The notes: generated from the sequence alone by a model not told the origin. A stretch of 20,733 bases of DNA from Phallusia fumigata (GCA_008931825.1 QXVZ01011355.1:1-20733); one strand, 5' to 3'; numbered from the stretch's first letter, positions 1 to 8,681 are shown. Translations and numbers: made by a program.

Positions 1-140
1 ATCATCTTGACATCAATTGCTGGAAAAAAAACAGCAAATAAATATGGTGCTTGTGGGCATAAGTACTGACTACCGTTTAAAACAGTATTTAAAATGTTTT
101 ACTACCCCAATAGGCAAAAGTTATTGCTTTGTTGACATAA
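1..140. other. Left edge, no feature seen
   Basis: AT-rich sequence with no convincing ORF, splice pair or repeat match to the rest of the window. It would be 3' flank or UTR of the candidate minus-strand gene that ends at 141. Confidence 0.4.
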
Positions 141-429
141 TCATGTGGCTGACAAACATTTATTCTCGAAGTTAACACGAGCCATGCCTGCGAACAATAA
201 ATTTATTATTCCCCCAGAATTTCTTAACCTGGGCAATAGCAGACCTAAGTATTGCGCATTATAAACCCTCAAAATGCCAAATAAAAGCCCGATTTCCGAA
301 CCTTTACCATATTGGCATAATTTGACTTCAAATACAACGTGTGTAAAAGAACCACTTACCTTCCGAAAATATGTTTCCAGCCTCATAGGCCACTAATAAC
401 AGACAAAAAATTCTCATTGTTACAGCCAT
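141..429 (-). CDS. Candidate two-exon small secreted peptide gene, complement(join(141..187,360..429))
   Basis: Read on the minus strand, an ATG at 429 opens a 70-nt coding exon: basic Met-Arg, then Ile-Phe-Cys-Leu-Leu-Leu-Val-Ala, which looks like a short signal peptide. The exon ends in a strong donor (GAAG/GTAAGTGG, intron start at 359). A 172-bp intron ends in TTATTGTTCGCAG (188), and the second exon continues the frame for 15 residues (start GMARVNF) to a TGA at 141-143, giving 38 aa. A TATTTAAAT box lies at 473-481, about 45-50 bp upstream of the ATG. Intron retention leaves an 81-aa ORF, so splicing is inferred. I recognise no family, and the second exon may be spliced again. It lies outside the array and could be the only host gene here. 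Confidence 0.35.
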
Positions 430-815
430 CGTAGTTACTTGCGTTACTATTGTTGTGGTTGCTAATCAGTGCATTTAAATAGACGAACAGCTTTTGATGG
501 CTTTCTAAGTACGAAAAATTTTGTTTTAGTCAAGCAGTATTGATTATTGACAGTCCCCACTACTTGAAAGACCGAATTCGTTGGCAGCATTAACACGGAA
601 TAAAACTCGAGGCGAATCTAGTTTAAACAGTCATAGTACGAAAAACTTCCTTTTGTGTAATTCCTTTTGCATCAACATTAAACGAACTTGTGCGATGCTA
701 TGCTACATACTCTGCAAACCAAGGTCCGGGTTTAACCACAACGACGGTTTCTCAATGGATAAATGCCAGGGAAGGTTGGAAAGTTTGCAAAAGATTTTGT
801 CGCAACTTGCAATGA
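430..815. other. Left flank of the array, no recognised gene
   Basis: Non-repetitive in this window. A plus-strand ORF (581-922) runs through it into the first array stub. Its segment from the ATG at 757 (start MDKCQGRLESLQK) reads like an amphipathic helix and continues in frame into the minisatellite-like residues SFDLRP. It could be a broken exon at the array edge. No known domain was recognised. Confidence 0.3.
473..481 (-). promoter_or_regulatory. TATA-like box for the candidate minus-strand peptide gene
   Basis: TATTTAAAT on the minus strand, placed so that a start about 30 bp downstream would leave a very short 5' UTR before the ATG at 429. This rests on spacing and sequence only. Confidence 0.3.
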
Positions 816-896
816 GTAGAAACAAACGTAGTTTCGACCTTCGCCCAGGGCCAACAAGCGCAGTGTACGATTATAACTGGCGCAATGAAACATCAA
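816..896 (+). repeat. Array stub: partial 33-bp monomer joined to unit end
   Basis: The left boundary of the tandem array. One partial monomer (GTTTCGACCTTCGCCCAG, about 830-848) is joined directly to the unit's distal sequence (CGCAGTGTACGATTATAACT and on). Everything between the minisatellite and the last 20 codons of the MSQ ORF is missing. Confidence 0.7.
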
Positions 897-1589
897 ATGA
901 TAAAAAGCCTTTAGTACAGTAACAATCATTACGAAAGCTTTTAGTAACAATATGTTTCCAATAAGTATCATTAAAGTAGGCAAAGTGCATTTTGTATTAC
1001 TCTTTTTTGTAACTGCTAAACTTTAATTTGGACGTCAAATAAATCTATGGACAACCATTAAATTTGTTTACATTCCCATACAGTTTGCATATACAAGTTC
1101 GTACAGCTTCACAGTTTTGTTATGTGTGTGCCGTTTACAGAAACTGACGAATCCACAATCGAACATGCACATTATGTTTTTTGCAGTTTCACCCCACTAA
1201 GATTGACAACTAATTTTGTATGAAACAAAATATCAGCCCCTGAATCTGTTATTTCGCATTTACCGGTTTTTAAAAAGTTGTTGAATTAAAATTAGGACTA
1301 AAGCATGATTTTCGCAAATTTTGGGTCACACACTACGAAATTATATTATACGACACCTTCCCCTTTCCTGAACGCTATCAACTACATTGGCTCTTTTGTA
1401 CTGTGTAACGCTCACTGCTTGCCGAAAAATGAATAATGTCCAAACTGAATACACTGCTAACAAGATGCTTCTCGGGAGAAATCAACTGCGGCGTTTCAGC
1501 GTTACGCTGTAAGTTGAAGGTTAACTCGCTCTGTCACGTGACTTTTTTCTGTGTATTTCGGCAAACACTACTCTCCATCTGTTTACCTT

Positions 1590-1761
1590 AGTTTCGACCC
1601 AGCTAACACACAACCTAATTTCGACGTTCGCCCAGCTAACACACAACCTAATTTCGACGTTCGCCCAGCTAACACACAACGCAGTTTCGACGTTCGCCTA
1701 GCTAACACACAACGCAGTTTCGACGTTCGCCTAGCTAACACACAACCTAGTTTCGACGTTT
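1590..1761 (+). repeat. 33-bp minisatellite, unit 1 (about 5-6 monomers)
   Basis: The monomer is of the type TTCGACGTTCGCCCAGCTAA plus CACACAACCTA; one frame reads (N/S)FDVRPANTQP. The first monomer is short by about six bases. The middle monomers carry variants CTAGCTAAC and CAACGCAG, so a local variant has spread within this unit. The array exits through GACGTTTGGGAAG. Confidence 0.9.
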
Positions 1762-1937
1762 GGGAAGACGCTGGAAATATTTTTAACAAAGTAAATGTTG
1801 TAGGGATGTGCGCAAACGAACGTCAATAAAACACGTCGAGGCGATGTTTGTAATACGTAATGCAAAACGTGGCAATATGGTCAAAATTAACGTTAGGCAA
1901 AACTTTTGTGCAACGTTTTTAAACGTCAAGGACCATA

Positions 1938-2138
1938 ATGTCACAAACAAAGTCACCTACAAACGCCTTGGCCATTTACGGACAGGACAGCGAAACTGAT
2001 ACTCGTTTGCCTACCCCGGGAGATGAGCAACAAACACAAAGCAGCGTCTCCTCAGAACAAATGCCTTCAACAAGCATCCAAACCAGATGCCCCAACAATA
2101 GCGCATTGTACGATTATAACTGGCGCAGTGAAACTTGA
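1938..2138 (+). CDS. MSQ ORF copy 1 (66 aa), N-terminal piece of a gag-like protein
   Basis: The ATG has A at -3. The product is 66 aa, starts MSQTKSPTNALA, and is rich in Ser, Thr, Gln and Pro, so it is probably disordered. It ends in a NSALYDYNWRSET tail. The first 45 or so residues are the same as those that precede gag-like sequence at 13.4 and 16.5 kb; the tail replaces that domain. It is probably a truncated retroelement ORF rather than a working gene, although the frame is kept in several copies. Confidence 0.35.
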   Translation: MSQTKSPTNALAIYGQDSETDTRLPTPGDEQQTQSSVSSEQMPSTSIQTRCPNNSALYDYNWRSET

Positions 2139-2516
2139 TGAAAAAAAACCTTGTTAGTTTTAGTAACCATCATTACGAAAGCTTTTAGTAACAATATGTT
2201 TCCGTAAGTATCATTAAAGTAGGCAAAGGGGATTTTGTATTATTCTCTTTTTGTAACTGCGAAACTTTAATTTGGACGTCAAATAAATCTATGGACAACC
2301 ATTAAATTTGTTTACTTTCCCATGCAGTTTGCCAGAAAGTTTAAACAGGAAAACTGAATAATGTCCAAACTGAATACACTGCAAACAAGACGCTTCGCGG
2401 GGCAATTGACACTGCCGTTTCCTCGTTAGAATGTAAGTTGATGCTCGCTCTGTCAACGTGACTTCTTTCTGTGTATTATAGGCAAACAGTACTCCCCATC
2501 TGTTTACAGCACAACG

Positions 2517-2630
2517 TAGATTCGACCTTCGCCTAGCCAACACACAACCTAGTTTCGACCTTCACCCAGCTAACACACAACCTAGTTTCGACGTTCGCCC
2601 AGCAAACACACAACCTAGTTTCGACGTTTG
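2517..2630 (+). repeat. 33-bp minisatellite, unit 2 (about 3.5 monomers)
   Basis: The monomers start GATTCGACC and AGTTTCGACC. Here CTTCGCCTAGCC and CTTCACCCAG replace the usual GTTCGCCCAG, the same T-to-C/T changes seen at the 816 stub. The array exits through GACGTTTGGGACGACG. Confidence 0.9.
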
Positions 2631-2805
2631 GGACGACGCTAGAAATATCTTTGAACTAAGGAACTCTTGTAGGGATGTGCGCAAACGAACGTCAATAAAA
2701 CACGTCGATGCGATGTTTGTAATACGTAATGCATAACGTGGCAATATCTTCAAAATTAACGTTAGACAAAACTTTTCTGCAACTTTTTAAACGTCGAGGA
2801 CCATA

Positions 2806-3006
2806 ATGTCACAAACAAAATCACCTACAAACGCCTTGGCCATTAACGGACAGGACAGCGAAACTGATACTCGTTTGCCTAACCCGGGAGATGAGCAACA
2901 AACACAAAGCAGTGGCTCCTCAGAACAAATGCCTTCAACAAGCACCCAGACCAGATGCCCCAACAATAGCGCATTGTACGATTATAGCTGGCGCAATGAA
3001 ACTTGA
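2806..3006 (+). CDS. MSQ ORF copy 2 (66 aa)
   Basis: Intact and close to copy 1, with a few substitutions (Asn for Thr before PGDEQQ, Gly for Val in the serine stretch, Ser for Asn before WRNET). It has the same start context (CATAATG). Most differences are scattered single changes, as expected for a drifting repeat, so function is doubtful. Confidence 0.3.
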   Translation: MSQTKSPTNALAINGQDSETDTRLPNPGDEQQTQSSGSSEQMPSTSTQTRCPNNSALYDYSWRNET

Positions 3007-3070
3007 TGAAAAAAAACCTTGTTAGTTATAGTAACAACATTACGAAAGCTTTTAGTAACAATACGTTTCC

Positions 3071-3249
3071 GTAAGTATCATTAAAGTAGGCAAAGTGCAT
3101 TTTGTATTACTCTTTTGTTGTAACTCCTAAACTTTAGTATGAACGTTAAATAAATCTATGGACAACCATTAAATTTGTTTACAATCCCATACAATTTGCC
3201 TTTAAGTTCGTACAGCTTCACAGTTTTGTTATGTGTGTGCCGCTTACAG
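3071..3249 (+). other. Possible intron of unit 3 (first donor/acceptor pair)
   Basis: TCC/GTAAGTATC is close to the consensus donor, and CGCTTACAG/AAACTG is a usable acceptor. The same pair recurs in units 4-8 and in the 12.6 and 17.6 kb copies. A short pyrimidine-rich run (TTTTGTTG) sits well upstream of the acceptor. Splicing is inferred, not shown. Confidence 0.3.
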
Positions 3250-3450
3250 AAACTGACGATTCCACAATCGAACATACACATTATGTTATTTGCAGTTTCA
3301 CCCCACTAAGATTGACGACTAACTATGTATGAAACAAAATATCAGTCGCTGAATCTGTTATTTCGCAAATTTACCGATTTTGAAAAGATGTTGAACTAAA
3401 ATTAGGATTAAAGCATGATTTTCCCAAATTTAGGTTACACACTATGAAAT

Positions 3451-3459
3451 TATATTATA
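3451..3459 (+). promoter_or_regulatory. TATA-like box, exemplar of the array promoter-like block
   Basis: TATATTATA sits within ACTATGAAATTATATTATAC, followed by ACACCTTCCCCTTTCC. Sister copies lie near 1341, 4601, 5751, 6745, 7823, 9187 and 18007. It is lost in unit 2 by deletion, weakened near 10325 (TATTTTATAC) and destroyed near 12983. If active, each unit would start a plus-strand transcript through its mini-intron, minisatellite and MSQ ORF. Confidence 0.3.
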
Positions 3460-3543
3460 CGACACCTTCCCCTTTCCTGAACGTTATCAACTACATTGGT
3501 TTTTTGTACTGAGTAACGCTTACTGCTTGCCGAAAACTAAATA

Positions 3544-4002
3544 ATGTCCAAACTGAATACATTGCAAAGATGCCTCGCGGGCGAAATTGACACGGTCGTT
3601 TCCGAGTTACGCTGTAAGTTGATGATTAACTCGCTCTGTCACGTGACTTCTTCTTGCCTTACAGCACAACGTAGTTTCGACGTTCGCCCAGCTAACACAC
3701 AACCTAGTTTCGACGTTCGCCCAGCTAACACACAACCTAATTTCGACGTTCGCCCAGTTAACACACAACCTAGTTTCGACGTTTGGGACGACGCTGGAAA
3801 TTTTTTTTCACTAAGGAACTCTTGTAGGGATGTGCGCAAACGAACGTCAATAAAACATGTCGATGCAATGTTTGTAATACGTAATGCAAAACGTGGCAAT
3901 ATCGTCAAAATTAACGTTAGGCAAAATTTTTGTGCAACTTTTTTAAACGTCAAGAACCATAATGTCACAAACAAAATCACCTACAAACGCCTTGGCCATT
4001 AA
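3544..4002 (+). CDS. 152-aa ORF through minisatellite of unit 3
   Basis: The ATG in ATAATGTCCAAACTG opens a frame starting MSKLNTLQRC. It reads through the 51-bp intron-like tract (17 codons, no stop), four monomers (FDVRPANTQP type), then a basic segment with RKRTSIKHVDAMF and RGNIVKINV, and stops at 4002, overlapping the MSQ ORF in another frame. The same frame is broken in units 1, 2, 4, 7 and 8, and is shortened but open in unit 6. The basic C-terminal part looks coding-like but I cannot name it. It may be relic leader sequence. Confidence 0.22.
   Translation: MSKLNTLQRCLAGEIDTVVSELRCKLMINSLCHVTSSCLTAQRSFDVRPANTQPSFDVRPANTQPNFDVRPVNTQPSFDVWDDAGNFFSLRNSCRDVRKRTSIKHVDAMFVIRNAKRGNIVKINVRQNFCATFLNVKNHNVTNKITYKRLGH
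3614..3664 (+). other. 51-bp candidate mini-intron, unit 3
   Basis: It starts GTAAGTTGATG, with a tract CTTCTTCTTGCC, and ends TTACAG/CACAACG. Exactly the same 51-bp length occurs in units 4 (4766-4816), 5 (5904-5954) and 6 (6897-6947). In unit 7 the donor is mutated to ATAAGT. Fifty-one is a multiple of three, so retention does not shift frame. Confidence 0.4.
3671..3784 (+). repeat. 33-bp minisatellite, unit 3 (about 3.5 monomers)
   Basis: Monomer codons run Ser, Ser, Asn, Ser before FDV, with one GTTAAC variant in the third monomer. The array exits through GTTTGGGACGACGCTGG. Confidence 0.9.
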
Positions 4003-4177
4003 CGGACAGGACAGCGAAATAGATCTCGTTTGCCTACCCCGGAAGATGAGCAACAAACACAAAGCAGTGTCTTCTCAGAACAAATGTCTCCAACAAGCAT
4101 CCAAACCAGATGCCCCAACAATAGCGCGTTGTACGATTATAAGTGGCGCAGTAAAACTTGATAAAAAACCTTGTTAG
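3962..4177 (+). pseudogene. MSQ ORF copy 3, frameshifted
   Basis: The first 21 residues match the family. Then a 2-bp loss (ATAGATCTCG where sister copies read ATAGATACTCG) throws the frame. The remaining 50 residues come from a different frame, ending in VKLDKKPC. Confidence 0.55.
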
Positions 4178-5325
4178 TTTTAGTAACCACCATTACCGAA
4201 TTTAGTAACAATACGTTTCCGTAAGTATCATTAAAATAGGCGAAATTCATTTTGTATTACTTTTTTTTGTAACTGCTAAACTTTAATTTAAACGTCAAAT
4301 AAATCCATGCCCAACCACTAAATTTGTTTACATTCCCATACAGTTTGCCTTTAAGTTCGTACAGCTTCACAGTTTTGTTATGTGTGTGCCGCTTACAGAA
4401 ACTGACGATTCCACAATCGAACATACACGTTATGTTTTTTGCATTTTCACCCCACTAAGATTGACAAGTAATTATGTATGAAACAAAATATCAGTCCATG
4501 AATCTGTTATTTCGAAAATTTACCGATTTTGAAAAGATGTTGAACTAAAATTAGGATTAAAGCATGATTTTCGCAAATTTTGGGTTAGACACTACGAAAT
4601 TATATTATACGACACCTTCCCCTTTCCTGAACGTTATCAACTACATTGGCTCTTTTGTACTGTGTAACGCTTACTGCTTGCCGAAAACTGAATAATGTCC
4701 AAACTGAATACATTGAAAAAGATGCCTCTCGGGCTAAATTGACATTGCCTTTTCCGAATTACGCTGTAAGTTGATGATTAACTCGCTCTGTCACGTGACT
4801 TCTTCTTACCTTACAGCACAACGTAGTTTCGACGTTCGCCCAGCTAACACACAACCTAATTTCGACGTTCGCCCAGCTAACACACAACCTAATTTCGACG
4901 TTCGCCCAGCTAACACACAACCTAGTTTCGACGTTTGGGACGACGCTGGAAAGTTTTAACTAAGGAACTGTTGTAGGGATGTGCGCAAACGAACGTCAAG
5001 AAAACACGTCGATGCGATGTTTGTAATACGTAATGCAAAACGTGGCAATAACGTCAAAATTAACGTTTGGCAAAACTATTGTGCAACTTTTTTAAACGTC
5101 AAGGACCATAATGTCACAAACAAAATCACCTACAAACGCCTTGGCCATTAACGGACAGGACAGCGAAATAGATACTCGTTTGCCTACCCCGGGAGATGAG
5201 CAACAAACACAAAGCGGTGTCTTCTCAGAACAAATGCCTTCAACAAGCATCCAAACCAGATGCCCCAACAATAGCGCATTGTACGATTACAATTGGCGTA
5301 GTGAAACTTCAAATGATTATAAACC
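4171..5325 (+). repeat. Array unit 4 (about 1.15 kb)
   Basis: The same order and nearly the same length as unit 3, with TTAAAATAGGCGAAATTC and ACCATTACCGAATTTAGT variants shared with units 5 and 6. It has a TATA-like box at about 4601, a mini-intron 4766-4816, a minisatellite and an intact MSQ ORF. The minisatellite-frame ORF stops early (GGAAAGTTTTAA). Confidence 0.87.
4823..4938 (+). repeat. 33-bp minisatellite, unit 4 (about 3.5 monomers)
   Basis: Four FDV blocks preceded by Ser, Asn, Asn, Ser. The monomers are almost identical, suggesting recent homogenisation. The array exits through GTTTGGGACGACG. Confidence 0.9.
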
Positions 5326-5332
5326 TTGTTAG
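5111..5332 (+). CDS. MSQ ORF copy 4 (73 aa)
   Basis: Intact. It runs past the usual WRSET end to SNDYKPC because the usual TGA is replaced by TCAAATGATTAT. The body carries EIDTRLPTPGDEQQTQ. No membrane segment or catalytic motif is visible. Confidence 0.32.
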   Translation: MSQTKSPTNALAINGQDSEIDTRLPTPGDEQQTQSGVFSEQMPSTSIQTRCPNNSALYDYNWRSETSNDYKPC

Positions 5333-5960
5333 TTTTAGTAACCACCATTACCGAATTTTGTAACAATACGTTTCCGTAAGTATCATTAAAGTAGGCGAAA
5401 TGCATTTTGTATTTTTTTTTGTAACTGCTGAACTTTAATTTAAACGTCAAATAAATCCATGGACAACCACTAAATTCGTTTACATTCCCAGACAGTTTGC
5501 CCACAAGTTCGTACAGCTTCACAGTTTGTTATGTGTGTGCCGTTTACAGAAACTGACGTATCCACAATCGAACATACACATTATGTTTTTTGCAGTTTCA
5601 CCCCACTAAGATTGACAAGTAATTATGTATGAAACAAAATATCAGTCCCTGAATCTGTTATTTCGAAAATTTACCGGTTTTGAAAAGATGTTGAATTAAA
5701 ATTAGGACTAAAGCATGATTTTCGCAAATTTTGGGTTACACACTACGAAATTATATTATACGACACCTTCCCCTTTCCTGAACGATATCAACTACATAGG
5801 CTCTTTTGTACTGTGTAACGCTTACTGCTTGCCGAAAACTGAATACACATGCAAACAAGATGCTTCGCGGGCGAAATCGACTGTGGCGTTTCAGCGTTAC
5901 GCTGTAAGTTGCTGGTTAACTCGCTCTGTCACGTGACTTCTTCTTGCATTACAGCACAAC

Positions 5961-6061
5961 GTAGTTTCGACGTTCGCCCAGCTAACACACAACCTAATTT
6001 CGACGTTCGCCCATCTAACACACAACGTAGTTTCGAACTTCGCCCAGCTAACACACAACCT
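5961..6061 (+). repeat. 33-bp minisatellite, unit 5 (about 3 monomers)
   Basis: It has a CCATCTAAC variant in the second monomer and GAACTTCGCCC in the last, both also found at the end of unit 6's array. There is no GTTTGGG exit; the array ends at the deletion joint. Confidence 0.9.
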
Positions 6062-6121
6062 ATCGTCAAAATTAACGTTAGGCAAACTTTTGTGCAACAT
6101 TTTTAAACGTCAATGACCATA

Positions 6122-6208
6122 ATGTCACAAACAAAATCACCTACGAACGCCTTGGCCATTAACGGACAGGACAGCAAAATATACTCGTTTGCTTACCCCG
6201 GGAGATGA
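6122..6208 (+). pseudogene. MSQ ORF copy 5, truncated
   Basis: It starts as the others for 17 residues, then AGCAAAATATACTCG lacks bases relative to AGCGAAATAGATACTCG. The frame ends at the TGA of GGGAGATGA after 28 residues. Downstream the unit also lacks part of the tail (ACCCAGAATGCCATTTGTACG). Confidence 0.6.
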
Positions 6209-6841
6209 GCAACAAACACAAAGCAGCGTCTTCTCAGAACAAATGCCTTCAACAAGCACCCAGAATGCCATTTGTACGATTACAACTGGCACAGTGAAAC
6301 TTCAAATGATTATAAACCTTGTTAGTTTTAGTAACCACCATTACCGAATTTTGTAACAATACGTTTCCGTAAGTATCATTAAAGTAGGCGAAATGCATTT
6401 TGTATTTTTTTTGTAACTGCTAAACTTTAATTTAAACGTCAAATAAATCCATGGACAACCACTAAATTCGTTTACATTCCCAGACAGTTTGCCCACAAGT
6501 TCGTACAGCTTCACAGTTTTGTTATGTGTGTGCCGTTTACAGAAACTGACGAATCCACAATCGAACATACACATTATGTTTTTTGCCGTTTTACCCCACT
6601 ATGATTGACAAGTAATTATGTATGAAACAAAATATCAGTCCCTGAATCTGTTATTTCGCAAATTTACCGGTTTTGAAAAGATGTTGAATTCAAATTAGGA
6701 TTAAAGCATGATTTTCGCAAATTTTGGTTTACACACTACGAAATTATATTATACGACACCTTCCCCTTTCCTGAACGATATCAACTACATAGGCTCTTTT
6801 GTACTGTGTAACGCTTACTGCTTGCCGAAAACTGAATACAC

Positions 6842-7222
6842 ATGCAAACAAGATGCTTCGCGGGCGAAATCGACTGTGGCGTTTCAGCGTTACGCTGTAA
6901 GTTGCTGGTTAACTCGCTCTGTCACGCGACTTCTTCTTTCCATACAGCACAACCTACTTTCGACGTTCGCCCAGCTAACACACAACCTAATTTCGATGTT
7001 CGCCCAGCTAACACACAACCTAGTTTCGACGTTCGCCCAGCTAACACACAACCTAATTTCGACGTTCGCCCATCTAACACACAACCTAGTTTCGAACTTC
7101 GCCCAGCTAACACACAACCTATCGTCAAAATAAACGTTGGGCAAAACTTTTGTGCAACATTTTTAAACGTCAATGACCATAATGTCACAAACAAAATCAC
7201 CTACGAACGCCTTGGCCATTAA
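6842..7222 (+). CDS. 126-aa ORF through minisatellite of unit 6
   Basis: It starts MQTRCFAGEID, crosses the 51-bp intron-like tract, has five repeats of the FDVRPANTQP type, and ends in IVKINVGQNFCATF through YERLGH. It is the same frame as the 152-aa ORF of unit 3, but lacks the basic RKRTSIKHVDAMF segment. A second plus frame (6708-7133) is open too, so openness here is weak evidence for coding. Confidence 0.2.
   Translation: MQTRCFAGEIDCGVSALRCKLLVNSLCHATSSFHTAQPTFDVRPANTQPNFDVRPANTQPSFDVRPANTQPNFDVRPSNTQPSFELRPANTQPIVKINVGQNFCATFLNVNDHNVTNKITYERLGH
6953..7120 (+). repeat. 33-bp minisatellite, unit 6 (about 5 monomers)
   Basis: The pre-FDV codon alternates Thr, Asn, Ser, Asn, Ser, hinting at a 66-bp dimer. 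The second monomer has GATGTTCGC, and the last two carry the CCATCTAAC and GAACTTCGCCC variants shared with unit 5. Confidence 0.9.
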
Positions 7223-7382
7223 CGGACAGGACAGCGAAATAGATACTCGTTTGCTTACCCAGGGAGGTGAGCAACAAACACAAAGCAGCGTCTCCTCAGA
7301 ACAAATGCCTTCAACAAGCATCCAAACCAGATGCCCCAACAATATCGCATTGTACGATTACAACTGGCGCAGTGAAACTTGA
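7182..7382 (+). CDS. MSQ ORF copy 6 (66 aa)
   Basis: An in-frame ATG at 7173 could add three residues, but alignment with the other copies favours 7182. The body reads EIDTRLLTQGGEQQ, with Asp-to-Gly and Pro-to-Gln changes relative to the consensus, and ends in ALYDYNWRSET. Confidence 0.33.
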   Translation: MSQTKSPTNALAINGQDSEIDTRLLTQGGEQQTQSSVSSEQMPSTSIQTRCPNNIALYDYNWRSET

Positions 7383-7391
7383 TAAAAAACC

Positions 7392-8681
7392 TTGTTAGTT
7401 TTAGTAACCACCATTACCAAAGTTTTTAGTAACAATACGTTTCCGTAAGTATCATGAAAGTAGGCAAAGTGCATTTTGTATTACTCTTTTTTTGTAACTG
7501 CAAAACTTTAATTCGAACGTCAAATAAAATTATGGAAAACCACTAAATTTGTTTACATTCCCATGCAGTTCGCCTACAAGATCGTACAGCTCCACAGTTT
7601 TGTTATATTTGTGCCGTTTACAGAAACTGACGAATTCACAATCGAACATACACATTATGTTTTTGCAGTTTCACCCCACTAAGATTGACAAGTAATTATG
7701 TATGAAACAAAATATCAGTCCCTGAATCTGTTATTTCGCAAATTTACCGGTTTTGAAAAGATGTTGAATTCAAATTAGGACTAAGGTATGATTTTCGCAA
7801 ATTTTGGTTCACACACTACGAATTATATTATACGACATCTTCCCCTTTCCTGAACGTTATCAACTACATTCGCTCTTTTGTACTGTGTAACGCTTACTGC
7901 TTGCCGAAAACTAAATAATGTCCAAACTGAATACACTTCAAACAAGGTGCTTCACCGGCGAAATTGACACTGTCGTTTCCGCGATTCGCTATAAGTTGAA
8001 GATTAACTCGCTCTGTCACGTGACGTCTTCTGACCTTCCAGCACAACGTAGTTTCGACGTTCGCCCAGCTAAAATACATCGTAGTTTCGAAGTTCGCCCA
8101 GCTAACACACAACCTAATTTCGACGTTCGCCCAGCTAACAAACAACCTTGTTTCGACGTTCGCCCAGCTAAAATACAACCTAATTTCGACGTTCGCCCAG
8201 CTAACACACAACCTTGTTTCGACGTTCGTCCAGCTAACACACAACCTAATTTCGACGTTCGCCCAGCTAACACACAACCTAGTTTCGACGTTTAGGACGA
8301 CGCTGGAAACATTTTTAACTAAGGAACTCTTGTAGGGATGTGCGCAAACAAACGTCAATAAAACACGTCGATGCAATGTTTGTAATACGTATTGCAAAAC
8401 GTGGCAATATTGTCAAAATTAACGTTTGGCAAAAGTTTTGTGCAACATTTTTAAACGTCAAGGACCATAATGTCACAAACAAAATCACCTACAAACGCCT
8501 TGGCCATTAACGGACAGGACAGCGAAATAGATACTCGTTTGCCTAACGCGGGAGATGAGCAACAAACACAAAGCAGCGTCTTCTCAGAACAAATGCCTTT
8601 AACAAGCACCCAGAATACCCCAACAATAGCGCATTGTACGATTACAACTGGCGCAGTGAAACTTCAAGTGATAAAAAAACG
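7392..8681 (+). repeat. Array unit 7 (about 1.29 kb, longest minisatellite)
   Basis: The length gain is due to eight monomers. The mini-intron donor is mutated (GCTATAAGTTG) and the acceptor reads CTTCCAG. The exit codon is TAG (GACGTTTAGGACG), which closes the minisatellite ORF at 8295. The ATGAAAG change after the first donor is shared with the 17.6 kb unit. Confidence 0.88.
8048..8293 (+). repeat. 33-bp minisatellite, unit 7 (8 blocks, dimeric)
   Basis: The pre-FDV codons run Ser, Ser, Asn, Cys, Asn, Cys, Asn, Ser, and AAAATACA alternates partly with ACACACA. The alternation of CCTAATTTC and CCTTGTTTC shows a 66-bp higher-order repeat that has been copied as a unit. Confidence 0.92.

Larger units (their letters stand above)
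897..2150 (+). repeat. Array unit 1 (about 1.25 kb)
   Basis: A full unit. In order: a degenerate donor region, AATAAA (1038-1043), a hairpin block (about 1140-1195), a TATA-like TTATATTATA (1341-1350), a donor GTAAGT near 1510, a longer intron-like tract including TTTCTGTGTATTTCGGC, the minisatellite (1590-1761), a conserved spacer with CAAACGAACGTCAATAAAAC, and the MSQ ORF (1938-2138). The usual TTACAG acceptor before the minisatellite is lost here; it reads ACCTTAGTTTC. Confidence 0.85.
2151..3017 (+). repeat. Array unit 2 (about 0.87 kb, promoter block deleted)
   Basis: The shortest full unit. After AATAAA and the phrase ending CAGTTTGCC (about 2333) it jumps to GGAAAACTGAATAATGTCC (from about 2347). 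The conserved hairpin, the TATA-like box and about 280 bp are therefore missing. It keeps the GTAAGT donor near 2432, the longer intron-like tract (TGTATTATAGGCAAACAGTA), the minisatellite and the MSQ ORF. Confidence 0.85.
3018..4170 (+). repeat. Array unit 3 (about 1.15 kb), most complete unit
   Basis: It has a donor GTAAGTATCATT at 3071 with a matching acceptor CGCTTACAG ending at 3249 (179 bp), AATAAA near 3149, a hairpin at about 3251-3300, a TATA-like TATATTATA (3451-3459), a mini-intron 3614-3664, a minisatellite and an MSQ ORF. An upstream ORF (3544-4002) is open through the mini-intron, the minisatellite and the spacer. Confidence 0.88.
5326..6318 (+). repeat. Array unit 5 (about 0.99 kb, sister of unit 6)
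   Basis: It shares with unit 6 a small deletion before the first ORF (CTGAATACACATGCAAAC). It also shares a larger deletion of about 125 bp that joins the minisatellite (CACACAACCTA) straight to TCGTCAAAATTAACG. These shared derived changes make units 5 and 6 products of a late duplication. The MSQ ORF here is broken. Confidence 0.87.
6319..7391 (+). repeat. Array unit 6 (about 1.07 kb)
   Basis: Very close to unit 5 along its whole length, but with five monomers and an intact MSQ ORF. The mini-intron lies at 6897-6947 and the TATA-like box at about 6745. An ORF from 6842 to 7222 (126 aa) stays open through the mini-intron, the minisatellite and the deletion joint. Confidence 0.88.

Noticed and set aside
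3252..3300. CTGACGA ... CGAAC in array units as a hammerhead
   Set aside because: GAAC replaces GAAA, the cleavage side lacks a proper NUH after an A/U pair, and stem II is not conserved. Reported only as a conserved hairpin.
7894..8397. 167-aa minus-strand ORF through the unit 7 minisatellite, and similar minus ORFs in other units
   Set aside because: A by-product of the 33-bp period; the same monomers are open in several frames and the flanks do not support a start or splice structure.
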